Positions 43,072 to 51,990 of a stretch of DNA of 64,000 bases are shown here, in pieces. The stretch lies in the NCBI RefSeq assembly GCF_025140835.1, contig NZ_CP081153.1:124001-188000 (forward strand). The letters run 5' to 3'. The notes beneath the pieces are model-generated. The model searched no databases and was not told the DNA's origin. It was given only the letters and a program-made list of their open reading frames with translations. This DNA is from Aliiroseovarius sp. M344. Lineage in GTDB: Bacteria; Pseudomonadota; Alphaproteobacteria; Rhodobacterales; Rhodobacteraceae. Every line of letters begins with the position of its first letter. Positions within the stretch are counted from its first letter, which is position 1. Made by a program: the position numbers and the translations under genes.

Positions 43072-43637
43072 GCGGGGCGATTGCGCAGAGACTTGGCGTA
43101 TGCACGGAAGGCCGAGTTTTCCATTGGAAAGCCTGCAGCGACCGCCCAACTTCCACAATGGATGGCCAAAATATCTGGAACAGTCATGCGGTCGCCCGTC
43201 AGAAAGGGGGCGTCGCCTTTGCGGCGCATCAGCTCAGTGACGGACTGTTCAAATTCCCATTTTAGGCTCTGTTTCACCTCAGGAATGCGTTTTTCTTTGG
43301 GTAGCACAAAAGTGTGGCGTGCAGCGGTCCACAGCGTTGCATCCAATTCGTCCAGAATGAAATGGGTAAATCCATCCTGACGGGCACGGTCAATTGTACC
43401 TGCGGGATAGGTCAACGCGCCATGCTTGTCAGCGAGGTACTGTATGATCGCGGTGCTATCTGTCAGGGCGGCGTCGTCTTCCAGCAGAACCGGGACTTTG
43501 CCCGCCGGATTGAACTTTCGCAATTCTTCGGTCTGCGGGGCGTGTGTGAAGCGGTCATAGCTCTGACCCAACTCCTCCAGCATCCACAGAACACGGAATG
43601 TACGGGTCGTGGTTGGGCCGATCACAGTGTATGTCAT
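43047..43637 (-). CDS. glutathione S-transferase
   Basis: This 196-residue GST begins with TYTVIGPTTTRTFRVLWMLEELG. A Thr/Ser lies near the N-terminus and RVLWMLEELG is a common Theta/Nu-like start. NPAGKVPVLLEDD (cis-Pro) and LTDSTAIIQYLADKH (Ser contacting glutathione) follow, then a helical C-domain with GDRMTVPDI. It is the last gene of leuS-lptE-holA-gst, overlapping holA by 4 bp. The substrate is unknown. Confidence 0.88.
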   Translation of the reverse strand: MTYTVIGPTTTRTFRVLWMLEELGQSYDRFTHAPQTEELRKFNPAGKVPVLLEDDAALTDSTAIIQYLADKHGALTYPAGTIDRARQDGFTHFILDELDATLWTAARHTFVLPKEKRIPEVKQSLKWEFEQSVTELMRRKGDAPFLTGDRMTVPDILAIHCGSWAVAAGFPMENSAFRAYAKSLRNRPAYVRASAA

Positions 43638-44659
43638 CTTTTACCTCCCAGCATGGCCAATCGGATCAATGTGCGCTCCATCAGCGCCATGACAGGTGCC
43701 TTTTGTGCGGATCGGAGCGTCAGGTCTGTTTCGACCAACACCTCTAAGGCTTGCTCCAACCGTCGCAGCCCCCATTGCTGGGCCTGCCGCACCATCCGGT
43801 CGCGGCTTTTGAAATGTACCGGTGGGCGCAGGCGATTGATCCCTTGGGAGGGTCCGCCCGGATCCGAACTGGCCGCATGCAGCGCGCGGAAATGACGGGT
43901 CGCACCGATACAAAGGCCAACAGCCTGAACGCCTTGAGCTTGAAGACGCGCCAAAACAGGCCCTATTTCACCAGAGCGGCCCTCTGCGACTGCGTGCAGA
44001 AGCTCGTCCAATTCAGCCTCTGTCGAGGCGGGCGCAACGGCCAGAACGTCATCTGGCGTTACTGGGGTACTGTCGCCAAGCTTGTAAAGCCCAAGCTTTT
44101 CGATGGTCTGCCGAAAGTCGCCGGGATCAAGAACACGCGACAATCCGGTCAGATCGTTCATCGCTTCGGGTTGCACATCCGCGACGCCAGCGCGCTTCAG
44201 ATCGGCTTCGATCTCGTCCCGGGAGGGTGGATCGTCATAGATACCAACGGCAAAGGCATTCGGGTGCGTTTCAAAAAGTTTGCGCAAAGCGCCGCGTGCC
44301 TTCAGGTTTCCAGCCGTCACGATGACCTGCGCGTCGCCGTCCTGCCAGTCGTCCAGTGCGATGGTAATAACCTTTACGGCCGTTTCGGTCGCATCTTCGA
44401 CAAACGCCACACGAGCGCCGGGGAAGAATCCTTGCGACTTTATGGCATCGGAGAGCAAAGCAGGGTCTTTGCGTAGATCACCTGCTGGAATGCGGGTCAG
44501 GCGCATTTCTTCTTCGCCTTGCGGGCCAATCAGGTTTGCAATCAGCTCCTGCCGTTTCAGGGCGACGCGCATGGCGTCCGGCCCATAAATCAGAACGCCG
44601 GTGCGGCTGGGGTCAGGCTTGGCGAAATATTTTACGGCGTCGCGGGTTGCGAGCTTCAT
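43634..44659 (-). CDS. holA: DNA polymerase III subunit delta
   Basis: HolA opens the beta sliding clamp in the clamp-loader complex. The 341-residue protein has the N-terminal GVLIYGPDAMRVALKRQELI in the place of the P-loop (non-functional in delta). The alpha-proteobacterial HolA pattern FFPGARVAFVEDATE, QVIVTAGNLKARGALRKLFE and a C-terminal all-helical collar domain (RMVRQAQQWGLRRLEQALEVLVETDL) also appear. The ATG at 44659 overlaps the lptE stop (ATGA). A TTG three codons earlier is possible but less likely. leuS-lptE-holA is a common conserved order. Confidence 0.93.
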   Translation of the reverse strand: MKLATRDAVKYFAKPDPSRTGVLIYGPDAMRVALKRQELIANLIGPQGEEEMRLTRIPAGDLRKDPALLSDAIKSQGFFPGARVAFVEDATETAVKVITIALDDWQDGDAQVIVTAGNLKARGALRKLFETHPNAFAVGIYDDPPSRDEIEADLKRAGVADVQPEAMNDLTGLSRVLDPGDFRQTIEKLGLYKLGDSTPVTPDDVLAVAPASTEAELDELLHAVAEGRSGEIGPVLARLQAQGVQAVGLCIGATRHFRALHAASSDPGGPSQGINRLRPPVHFKSRDRMVRQAQQWGLRRLEQALEVLVETDLTLRSAQKAPVMALMERTLIRLAMLGGKR

Positions 44660-45153
44660 TTGCCCCAACCTGCAAACGTAGCGGTGAATCGCGTGACCAT
44701 CATATCGGCCAGCGACACCATCAAACGCCGCTTTGCGTCCCGTTCGACCGAGGCAGTCGATACGGTGGACCCCTCCGTCGAATAGGATGTGAAATTCGAC
44801 AGGCTGCCGCTTTCGACCACGTCGCCCGATGCGACCGACGTCACGGAAAACTCTACGGCACCAAGGATTTGCGTGCGGGTAATCTCTTGCCGCGGGGTGA
44901 CGCCTACATCGACCGAACGGGTGGTGATGGTATAGTTCAACTCATATGGGGCCGACAGGTTTCGGCCCAACCGTTCTTCCAACCGTTTCACAAGCTCATA
45001 GCTGTTGGCGTCGTTTGGGGCCGCAGCGGTCACACCGCCACGCAGACCATCTGCCGATCCGCCAGGGGCATAAACCGGGGTGAACCCACAGGCCCCAAGC
45101 GCCGCCATGGCGACCAGTGAGGTCAGGAAAACTCGGCGATCAGACCACGACAT
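44656..45153 (-). CDS. lptE: LPS-assembly lipoprotein LptE
   Basis: LptE plugs the outer-membrane LptD barrel that inserts LPS. The 165-residue protein has a Tat/Sec-type signal and lipobox ending at Cys22 ([15 protein letters not shown]). The GFTPVY sequence after the Cys is typical of alphaproteobacterial LptE. Further segments are the [12 protein letters not shown] helix, [11 protein letters not shown] strands and [20 protein letters not shown]. It overlaps leuS by 14 bp upstream and holA by 4 bp downstream. Confidence 0.9.
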   Translation of the reverse strand: MSWSDRRVFLTSLVAMAALGACGFTPVYAPGGSADGLRGGVTAAAPNDANSYELVKRLEERLGRNLSAPYELNYTITTRSVDVGVTPRQEITRTQILGAVEFSVTSVASGDVVESGSLSNFTSYSTEGSTVSTASVERDAKRRLMVSLADMMVTRFTATFAGWGK

Positions 45154-47683
45154 TCACAATGCGCCCCGGGACAACGATAACTTTTTTGGGCGTCGATCCA
45201 TCCAGCGCCCTGATGACAGCATCCTCGGCCAGCGCCAGTTTTTCAACCTCCGCTTTATCCATGTCTTTCGGCACGCTGATTTCCGCACGGCGTTTGCCAT
45301 TGATCTGGATGGGCAGGGTTACCGTATCCTCGACCAGCATGGCTTCATCTGCCTGCGGCCAAGGGGCCTGTGCAATCAAGCCCTTGCCGCCCAGCATCGA
45401 CCAAATCTCTTCGGATAGGTGCGGAGTCATGGGCGACATCAACTGTGCGAGCGTACGCATCGCCAGTTTTTGCGCCCTGCCACCCGCTTTCGATTTCGAA
45501 ATGGTGTTCTGGAAGGCATAGAGCTTGGCGATGGCGGCGTTGAAGCCGAAGCTTTCAATCCCCATGGTCACATCATGTATGGCCTTGTGCATCGCGCGCA
45601 ACAGGTCTTGGTCGTCCCCGTCCGCCCCCTCCAATTCGCTGATTTTCAAGGCAGTCGCGTGAACGCGTGCCAGGTGCTTGGCAGCGGCTTCTGCGCCCGA
45701 GGCCGTCCATTCGACATCGCGCTCGGGGGGCGAATCGCTGAGCACGAACCAACGAGCGGTGTCAGCACCGAAAGCCGAGATGATGTTCGCCGGGTCGACC
45801 ACGTTCTTCTTGGACTTTGACATCTTGGCCGAGGGGATGACTTCCACCTCGGATCCGCAAGCCCCAAGCCGTGCTCCGGTTTCGGTCCACTCGATGTCTT
45901 CCGGCAAGTGGTACACGGGCCGGTCATTTTCATCACGGGTGACATAGATTTCATGCGTCACCATACCTTGAGTGAACAATGCGTCGAACGGCTCGATCGC
46001 TTTGTCAGGCAGGTGGCCGCAGATATTCATCGCGCGGGCAAAGAAGCGCGAATACAGCAGGTGCAGGATCGCGTGCTCGATGCCGCCAATATATTGGTCG
46101 ACATTCATCCAATAAGCGGCGTCTTCCGCATCCGTGGGTGTTGTCGCATTCGGAGACGTGAAGCGTGCGTAATACCAGGACGAATCAACAAACGTGTCCA
46201 TCGTGTCGGTTTCGCGCTTGGCAGGCTTGCCGCAGGAAGGGCAGGCGCAGTCGCGCCATGTCGGGTGACGGTCCAGCGGGTTGCCGGGCACGTCGAATGT
46301 GACGTCCTCGGGCAGTTGGACCGGCAAGTTCTCTTTTTTCTCGGGCACCACGCCGCAATCCGGGCAGTGCACGACAGGAATCGGGCAACCCCAATAGCGT
46401 TGGCGGCTCAGGCCCCAATCGCGCAGGCGGTAATTGGTGACGCCGGTGCCCCAACCCGCTTTTTCGGCGAAATTGATGGTTGCGGCGATCGCTTCGTCAC
46501 CCGTTGCCTCGTCCAGTTCGGCGAAATGATTGATCCACTTAACTTTTTCGGCCTTTGGCGGAACGAAGGCCTCGTCTGTAACGGGGGTCGGTTCATCAAT
46601 AGATAAGAAGGTATCGATCACCGGCAAATCGTATTTGCGGCAGAAATCAAGGTCCCGCTGGTCATGCGCCGGGCAGGCGAAGATCGCACCGGTGCCGTAA
46701 TCCATCAGGATAAAGTTGGCGATCCAGACCGGCAGCTCCCAATTCGGGTCCAGCGGATGCTTAACGCGAATGCCAGTGTCGTAACCCAGCTTTTCAGCCG
46801 TCTCGATTGCTTCTTCGGTCGTCCCACCCTTGCGCATCTCGGCGATTTTGGCGGCGATCTCGGGGTTTTCAGCCTCAAGCGTCTTGGAAATCGGATGATC
46901 GGGCGAAATACCAACGAAGGATGCGCCCATCAGAGTGTCAGGACGTGTGGTGTAAACTTCGATCTCGCCGCCATCAGTGCGTTCAAAGCTGAATTGCAGA
47001 CCTTGCGATTTGCCAATCCAGTTGGCTTGCATGGTGCGCACTTTCTCTGGCCAGTTGTCTAACCCGTCCAGCGCGTCCAGCAATTCGCCGGAATAATCCG
47101 AGATCTTGAAGAACCATTGCGTCAGCTCGCGCCGTTCCACCGGTGCACCCGAACGCCAACCGCAGCCGTCAATCACCTGTTCATTGGCCAAAACGGTCAT
47201 ATCGACCGGGTCCCAGTTCACGGTCGCGTTCTTACGGTACACCAGACCCTTCTGCATGAAGTCGATGAACATGGACTGCTGTTGACCATAGTATTCAGGA
47301 TCGCAAGTGGCGAATTCGCGGCTCCAGTCAATCGACAGGCCCAGTGGCCGCATCTGACCTTTCATGGTCGCGATATTGCCGTAGGTATAATCTTTCGGGT
47401 GGCCACCTGTTGCCATTGCTGCGTTTTCGGCGGGCATACCGAACGCATCCCAGCCCATCGGGTGCAACACACTGAAACCACAGGATGATTTGTAGCGCGA
47501 GATCACATCACCCATCGTGTAGTTGCGCACGTGCCCCATATGGATACGGCCTGACGGGTACGGAAACATCTCAAGCACATAATACTTAGGACGGCTTTCA
47601 TCGCGCTTTGCGGTGAAAATTCCGGCCTTATCCCAGGCTTCTTGCCATTTTGGCTCGATATCGGCGGCGGTGTATCGCGACAT
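45140..47683 (-). CDS. leuS: leucyl-tRNA synthetase
   Basis: LeuRS attaches leucine to its tRNAs. The 847-residue class-I synthetase has the HIGH-type motif [12 protein letters not shown] near the N-terminus. The CP1 editing domain ([31 protein letters not shown] with the conserved Asp), a zinc-like Cys cluster ([14 protein letters not shown]), KMSKS in [13 protein letters not shown] and the C-terminal anticodon and tail domains follow. It is the first gene of leuS-lptE-holA-gst and lies just after a terminator for the upstream lipoprotein gene. Confidence 0.97.
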   Translation of the reverse strand: MSRYTAADIEPKWQEAWDKAGIFTAKRDESRPKYYVLEMFPYPSGRIHMGHVRNYTMGDVISRYKSSCGFSVLHPMGWDAFGMPAENAAMATGGHPKDYTYGNIATMKGQMRPLGLSIDWSREFATCDPEYYGQQQSMFIDFMQKGLVYRKNATVNWDPVDMTVLANEQVIDGCGWRSGAPVERRELTQWFFKISDYSGELLDALDGLDNWPEKVRTMQANWIGKSQGLQFSFERTDGGEIEVYTTRPDTLMGASFVGISPDHPISKTLEAENPEIAAKIAEMRKGGTTEEAIETAEKLGYDTGIRVKHPLDPNWELPVWIANFILMDYGTGAIFACPAHDQRDLDFCRKYDLPVIDTFLSIDEPTPVTDEAFVPPKAEKVKWINHFAELDEATGDEAIAATINFAEKAGWGTGVTNYRLRDWGLSRQRYWGCPIPVVHCPDCGVVPEKKENLPVQLPEDVTFDVPGNPLDRHPTWRDCACPSCGKPAKRETDTMDTFVDSSWYYARFTSPNATTPTDAEDAAYWMNVDQYIGGIEHAILHLLYSRFFARAMNICGHLPDKAIEPFDALFTQGMVTHEIYVTRDENDRPVYHLPEDIEWTETGARLGACGSEVEVIPSAKMSKSKKNVVDPANIISAFGADTARWFVLSDSPPERDVEWTASGAEAAAKHLARVHATALKISELEGADGDDQDLLRAMHKAIHDVTMGIESFGFNAAIAKLYAFQNTISKSKAGGRAQKLAMRTLAQLMSPMTPHLSEEIWSMLGGKGLIAQAPWPQADEAMLVEDTVTLPIQINGKRRAEISVPKDMDKAEVEKLALAEDAVIRALDGSTPKKVIVVPGRIVNVVV

Positions 47684-47703
47684 GTGGTCGTGGTCCTTGA
47701 TGT

Positions 47704-47730
47704 AAAAACGCCGGGCAGTTGGCCCGGCGT
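47704..47730 (-). terminator. rho-independent terminator of the DUF3576 lipoprotein gene
   Basis: ACGCCGGGC and GCCCGGCGT (47708-47716 and 47722-47730) form a perfect 9-bp stem with a 5-base loop, followed on the minus strand by five T. It separates this gene from leuS. Confidence 0.92.
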
Positions 47731-47758
47731 ATGTCTTAATCTTGTGGTCGGTCCGGGT

Positions 47759-48253
47759 CTAGAGCTTGCCGTCACGAATACGTAGCTGACGCGCGCGGGT
47801 CAGAATCGCATCTTCGACCTTGCGCACCGCTTCGGCGCTGGCTGGGCCGGACCGAGTATAGAGTGCAACCGACAGCGAACGCGCGTCCAATGCGGGGTCG
47901 CGCACGTATACGGTGGCTTTATACGCTGTTCCGCCACCGGGTGGGCGCCCGAAGCCAAAGACAATTATCCCCGAGAATGGATCAGCTGCCTGAACCGGCA
48001 TGAAGCTCAGTACATCCAGCGAGGCGTTCCAAAGATAGCGGTTAACTTCAACGGTGGTGTTGGGGTCATCCACATTCGTGAACAGATCCCAAATGGTCTC
48101 GCGTGGCTCTTCTGCTTTTGGCGAATGCTGAATTGTCTGGCTTTGGTTCTGACTCCCGCCGAACCCAGCAGAGCCGCTGCCGCCACCGCAGGCAGACAGC
48201 CCAAGCATGCCAATCAATGAAATCCCAAATGCGGCAGACTTAAAGATGCGCAT
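47759..48253 (-). CDS. DUF3576 lipoprotein
   Basis: This 164-residue exported protein has signal peptide and lipobox IGMLGLSACGGG with Cys22. A glycine/serine/glutamine-rich linker follows, then a compact domain (ETIWDLFTNVDDPNTTVEVNRYLWNASLDVLSFMPVQAADPFSG) and the strand-rich KATVYVRDPALDARSLSVALYTRSG. This is the alphaproteobacterial DUF3576 family. Its function is not known to me, but its conservation and lipoprotein nature suggest an envelope role. The ATG at 48253 is chosen because the signal peptide begins there. Upstream to the porin is a 295-bp spacer. Confidence 0.85.
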   Translation of the reverse strand: MRIFKSAAFGISLIGMLGLSACGGGSGSAGFGGSQNQSQTIQHSPKAEEPRETIWDLFTNVDDPNTTVEVNRYLWNASLDVLSFMPVQAADPFSGIIVFGFGRPPGGGTAYKATVYVRDPALDARSLSVALYTRSGPASAEAVRKVEDAILTRARQLRIRDGKL

Positions 48254-48490
48254 AAAAAAGCCCCGTTTCCTCAATTTCCTCTTGTTAGTATATAAGCGCC
48301 AAGAGGCGGGCAAGCGTTTTCCCAAATGCCGCCTATGCATGCCAAAACGCTGGAAAAGCCTGTCAATAAAGGGATCGGCGAAAAGCGCCCCGCGAAACTG
48401 TGGCATAGAAGCACCAATTCCGGCCACAATCTGGTTTCCGGTTTCGCATTTCTTGCAAACGCCAGCGGAAAGGTAGATTGAACCAACATA

Positions 48491-48516
48491 CTCAATTCGG
48501 ATTTCCCTGAATTGAG
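48491..48516 (+). promoter_or_regulatory. inverted repeat in the porin leader
   Basis: CTCAATTC and GAATTGAG, 10 bases apart, form a perfect 8-bp inverted repeat ending 32 bp before the porin ATG. It could be an operator or a 5' stem-loop that stabilises the abundant porin mRNA. The remaining 48254-48490 contains no gene; two divergent promoters must lie there, but I cannot place their boxes with confidence. Confidence 0.45.
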
Positions 48517-48548
48517 GTGAACTTTTGAAACACATGAGGGAAAACGAA

Positions 48549-49385
48549 ATGAAAAAGATTCTCTTCGCTTCGACCGCGCTGATCGCTTCGGCTGGCTTCG
48601 CTGCCGCTGAAATCAGCTTCTCCGGTGAAGCTGGTGCTGGTTTTGTCTATAACGACGCAACTAGCGACTGGACACTGGACCACTACGTAACACTGTCGGT
48701 TGCCATGACTGGTGAAACCGATGGCGGCCTGGGCTTCGGCGCAAACTTCGACATCACCACCGGCACAACCGGCGGCGCAGTTGACGGTTCGTCAGCTTAC
48801 ATCGAAGGCGGCTTCGGCAAGTTCTCGGTTGGTAACGTTGGTTCGGCTGTTGACGAAACTCTGGGCCTGTCAGACATCGGTTACTCGGGTCTGGGCACCG
48901 ACAACGTTGCAGAAGCTCTGGTTGACGCAGCTGACTCGGGCAACCTGATGTACCAAGGTACATTTGGCGACTTCGGCGTTGCGATTTCGCACGACCTGGA
49001 CGGCACCGAGATCACTTCGGTTGCAGCCACCTACTCGATGGGTGACTTCAGCGTTGGTCTGGGTTACGACGACTGGGGCCTGATCGACACGTCGAGCACC
49101 ATTCACGTGAAAGCTGGCGCAAACGTTGCTGACTTCTCGCTGAACGCTCTGTACTCGCGTAACGACGACAACGACATCACCGCATACGGCATCACCGCTG
49201 GCTACACCATGGGTGCAGTTGCTGTGACCGCTGCTTACTCGGAAGTTGACGTCATGGGCGTTTCGGCTGACGCATACGGTCTGGGCGTTGCATACGACCT
49301 GGGCGGTGGCGCATCGTTCAACGCTGGTGTTGGCGAAGTTGGCGGCGTGACCGTTGCTGACCTCGGTATCATCATGCTGTTCTAA
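48549..49385 (+). CDS. outer-membrane porin (Rhodobacter-type general porin)
   Basis: This 278-residue protein has a clean signal peptide (KKILFASTALIASAGFAAA, cleaved before EISFSGEAG). Alternating amphipathic strands follow (VTLSVAMTGETDGGLGFGANFDITTG, SSAYIEGGFGKFSVGN), and the C-terminal aromatic residue (IIMLF) is required for barrel insertion. It resembles the 16-strand gram-negative porins of Rhodobacter and would let small solutes across the outer membrane. The gene uses a narrow codon set (GTT, GCT/GCA, CTG, TCG, GGC) unlike its neighbours, typical of very high expression. GAGGGAAAA precedes the ATG, and a strong terminator follows. Confidence 0.9.
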   Translation: MKKILFASTALIASAGFAAAEISFSGEAGAGFVYNDATSDWTLDHYVTLSVAMTGETDGGLGFGANFDITTGTTGGAVDGSSAYIEGGFGKFSVGNVGSAVDETLGLSDIGYSGLGTDNVAEALVDAADSGNLMYQGTFGDFGVAISHDLDGTEITSVAATYSMGDFSVGLGYDDWGLIDTSSTIHVKAGANVADFSLNALYSRNDDNDITAYGITAGYTMGAVAVTAAYSEVDVMGVSADAYGLGVAYDLGGGASFNAGVGEVGGVTVADLGIIMLF

Positions 49386-49410
49386 TCCTAACGGATTATT
49401 ACTTAGGGAA

Positions 49411-49440
49411 GAGCGGGCCTTGTGCCCGCTCTTTTCTTTT
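49411..49440 (+). terminator. rho-independent terminator of the porin gene
   Basis: AGAGCGGGC and GCCCGCTCT (49411-49419, 49425-49433) form a perfect 9-bp stem with a 5-base loop and a T-rich tail (TTTCTTT). Confidence 0.95.
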
Positions 49441-49479
49441 GGGACACCTGTTTTTGAGACTTTAGATTCTGGGGGTTCC

Positions 49480-50133
49480 ATGCCACTTTCCGACATCATC
49501 GACCGTATCGCCAAGGAAGAAGCGCGCGTGGGCCGCGCACCCGGATCGACTCAGTTGATCGCAGTGTCCAAAGTGCAGCCGCTGGAGCGGGTTGTTGCCG
49601 TTTTGGAAGAGGGCCACCGTGTCTTTGGCGAAAACAAGGTTCAAGAGGCCGCAAGCAAGTGGCCAGATTTGAAGGAACGGTTCGATGGTGTCGAACTGCA
49701 CCTGATTGGTCCGCTGCAATCCAACAAAACCCGCCAGGCCATGGGTCTGTTCGATGTGATCCATTCGGTCGACAGACCAAAGCTTGCCAGTGCGATTGCC
49801 CGTATTGCCGTTGAAGAGGGCCAATGTCCGAAGCTCTTTATTCAGGTGAATACAGGCGAAGAACCGCAAAAGGCTGGGATCATGCCAGCGGATCTAGACG
49901 AGTTTGTTGAGGAGTGCCGCGCGCTGGGCCTGCCAGTTGTCGGTCTGATGTGTATCCCGCCCGTTGAGGAAGAACCGAGCCTGCATTTTGCGTTGCTGGC
50001 AAAGATGGCGAAGCGCAATGGGTTGGACCAGTTGTCGATGGGAATGAGCAGCGATTTTGAGAGTGCGATTGCCCAAGGGGCGACCCATGTTCGTGTGGGC
50101 TCTGCGATCTTTGGAGAGCGCGAGTACGGGTAA
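49480..50133 (+). CDS. yggS: YggS-family pyridoxal-5'-phosphate homeostasis protein
   Basis: This 217-residue single-domain alanine-racemase-like barrel binds PLP without known catalytic turnover and helps control free PLP. Seen are the PLP lysine in LIAVSKVQPLE, the FGENKVQEA motif, HLIGPLQSNKTRQAM, FIQVNTGEEPQKAGI, GLMCIPP and the phosphate-binding SMGMSSDFESAIAQGATHVRVGSAIFGER. The ATG at 49480 follows a G-run. An earlier in-frame start would extend into the porin. A G-rich hairpin and a conserved intergenic word follow. Confidence 0.94.
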   Translation: MPLSDIIDRIAKEEARVGRAPGSTQLIAVSKVQPLERVVAVLEEGHRVFGENKVQEAASKWPDLKERFDGVELHLIGPLQSNKTRQAMGLFDVIHSVDRPKLASAIARIAVEEGQCPKLFIQVNTGEEPQKAGIMPADLDEFVEECRALGLPVVGLMCIPPVEEEPSLHFALLAKMAKRNGLDQLSMGMSSDFESAIAQGATHVRVGSAIFGEREYG

Positions 50134-50190
50134 GGGGCTTTGCCCCTCAGCCTGCGGCCTTCACCCCAGGATATTTATAGCCAGAAGAAA
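50134..50190 (+). repeat. hairpin plus conserved intergenic word after yggS
   Basis: Directly after the yggS stop, GGGGC-TTT-GCCCC forms a small hairpin (50134-50146), followed by CACCCCAGGATATTTATAGC and then CAGAAGAAA. I recall near-identical hairpin-plus-GGATATTTxTxGCCAGAxGAA words scattered between genes in many Rhodobacteraceae genomes. Only one copy is visible in this window, so the repeat status rests on memory. Confidence 0.4.
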
Positions 50191-50193
50191 CAT

Positions 50194-50712
50194 TTAGCGG
50201 ACAATGATGCGGCTTTGCAGTGTCCAGCGCTTAAGGATCCAGCGCAGATCTTCTGGGGCGAAGGCTAGGCATCCGGCGGTGGGGTGGCGCGGTTTGCGCC
50301 ATTGATGGATGAAGATGGCCGAGCCCTTGCCAGGTTGGGCGTCGGGCCAGTTCCAATCGCTGATCAGAAAGACATCGTACAGCCGGGGCGCCATGCGCAG
50401 TCTTTCATGCCTGAATGGATGGTTGGGGGTGCTGAGGGCGTGATTATAAGCAGGATCTTCGGGGTCATCTGACCAGATGTCTTGCGGGCCAATCGGTTGG
50501 AGCGCAATGCCGCTGTTGTTCAATTGCGGTATTACGGTTCGGTCGGCGCGGTAGCCGCCGCCCATGATCCGCCAGATCCCTCGCGGGGTGGCCAGGTCGC
50601 CTTCGCGCTTGTTGCCCGTCATGCCGCCGCGCCCGATTGAAACGCGAAACCGCCGCCCCAAGAAGCGCGCATTCCAGCGAGTCACCACCATGTCCGTCCG
50701 CTGCGCGATCAC
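50194..50712 (-). CDS. L,D-transpeptidase (YkuD-like) family protein
   Basis: This 172-residue protein ends with the YkuD catalytic pattern: an Asp/Lys-rich stretch then FIHQWRKPRHPTAGCLAFAPEDL, with His and the nucleophilic Cys in H-x-TAGC. Earlier KREGDLATPRGIWRI matches the conserved GDGKTPxGxF segment. Such enzymes cross-link peptidoglycan or attach lipoproteins. No signal peptide is visible, so it may be of the short DUF/ErfK-like branch whose location is uncertain. Its start overlaps the ribA stop by 4 bp. Confidence 0.85.
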   Translation of the reverse strand: MIAQRTDMVVTRWNARFLGRRFRVSIGRGGMTGNKREGDLATPRGIWRIMGGGYRADRTVIPQLNNSGIALQPIGPQDIWSDDPEDPAYNHALSTPNHPFRHERLRMAPRLYDVFLISDWNWPDAQPGKGSAIFIHQWRKPRHPTAGCLAFAPEDLRWILKRWTLQSRIIVR

Positions 50713-51788
50713 AGCAGATGACCGGACTTGGCAGCTTTGGTCGCCAGATACTCTGCATTATGAGCGCTTTTGCCTGCTTTCAGTGGCACGCGTTCCACGA
50801 CAGAGATGCCGGCTTCTTCCATCATGGCGACTTTTCGCGGGTTGTTGGTCATCAACCTTACGGAGGAAAACCCCAACGACTTGAGAATTTTTGACCCGAT
50901 GCGGAAGTCACGCTCGTCGTCTTCAAATCCGAGGCGATGGTTTGCTTCGACTGTGTCAAAGCCTTGATCCTGAAGCGAATAAGCGCGCATCTTGTTGGCT
51001 AGTCCGATACCGCGACCTTCTTGATTCAGATAGAGCAGCACGCCATGCCCTTCGTCGCCCATCCGCTCCAAAGCGGTGTGCAATTGCGGACCGCAGTCGC
51101 ATTTTAGGCTGCCAAGCACATCACCGGTGAAGCAGGCCGAATGCAGGCGGGTCAAAACCGGTTTGTCGCGAGGCGGGCGCCCGATCTCGACGGCATAGTG
51201 CTCTTCGCTGCCGTCGTCCGGGCGAAAGATATGCAACCGCCCGGCGTCGCTGACCGAGAGAGGCAGCCGGGCATGGATCACGGGCGCAAGGGACAAGCTA
51301 TCGATCAGTTCGTCATCAATCGACAGGGCGGTAAGGTTGTTTCCGGCGATGAGGTCAGATGCGTTGGGCAGATCGACCACCAAAGCCGCGGGTAACAGCC
51401 GTGCGGATTTACACAATGCGATAGACTGTGCCTCTAGTTTGTCATCACCGTCACGCAGTGTACGAAACGGTCCTTTCATCGGGTGCGTCAGATCGTCGGC
51501 GGGGTCAGCGGCCGACGCGATCCAGTCGGTTCCGGCATCGCGGGGAAGCTCGATCCGGGCTGCGTGGTCGGAGTAGGCGCGTGCCTTCAATGTGTTCGCT
51601 CGTCGTGGTGAAATCGCAAGTATCGGTGCGCCAAGGCTCCTCATCTCTGCCAATCGGCCAGACGACAGCGTCTCGGCCGCAGCGATCAGAACTGCGCGCG
51701 TGTCATGCATCAGCACAACCGGCACCCCCATGCGCAGATCGGCGCGGGCGCGGGCCAGAAGCTCGGTCTGATTGGGGGCAAGTGTCAT
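50709..51788 (-). CDS. ribA: GTP cyclohydrolase II with N-terminal RibB-like extension
   Basis: GTP cyclohydrolase II opens GTP for riboflavin synthesis. The 359-residue protein has an N-terminal region of about 150 residues resembling a degenerate DHBP-synthase fold. The GCH-II domain follows, with the zinc motif HSACFTGDVLGSLKCDCG (three Cys), GHGVLLYLNQEGRGIGL (catalytic Glu/Arg) and VRLMTNNPRKV. The ATG at 51788 has AAAGG upstream, and a far longer frame to 52121 would add residues unlike the family. It overlaps the L,D-transpeptidase gene and is divergent from cenR. Confidence 0.93.
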   Translation of the reverse strand: MTLAPNQTELLARARADLRMGVPVVLMHDTRAVLIAAAETLSSGRLAEMRSLGAPILAISPRRANTLKARAYSDHAARIELPRDAGTDWIASAADPADDLTHPMKGPFRTLRDGDDKLEAQSIALCKSARLLPAALVVDLPNASDLIAGNNLTALSIDDELIDSLSLAPVIHARLPLSVSDAGRLHIFRPDDGSEEHYAVEIGRPPRDKPVLTRLHSACFTGDVLGSLKCDCGPQLHTALERMGDEGHGVLLYLNQEGRGIGLANKMRAYSLQDQGFDTVEANHRLGFEDDERDFRIGSKILKSLGFSSVRLMTNNPRKVAMMEEAGISVVERVPLKAGKSAHNAEYLATKAAKSGHLL

Positions 51789-51820
51789 CGGCATCCTTTC
51801 ACGCCCCATAGTTAAAGTGT

Positions 51821-51854
51821 TTCGCGAAGAACTTGAATCACCGATTTTCGCGAA
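51821..51854. promoter_or_regulatory. paired TTTCGCGAAG repeats in the ribA/cenR spacer
   Basis: The decamer TTTCGCGAAG (containing the self-complementary TTCGCGAA) occurs at about 51820-51829 and 51846-51855, 26 bp apart, in the 202-bp divergent spacer. Direct copies at a near 2.5-turn distance suit binding of a dimeric regulator, possibly controlling ribA and/or cenR. No other copy was noticed in the window. Confidence 0.4.
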
Positions 51855-51990
51855 GTGCGTCAGGACGAACTGACACGATATGAAACATTTACCGGGCAAT
51901 TGACACGAGGGCGTGAACCCATTGTTGCAAATCTTGCCAATCACGTGAGCTGGTAACAACTGTTTAGACAACACGACAGAGGAGGGCGAA

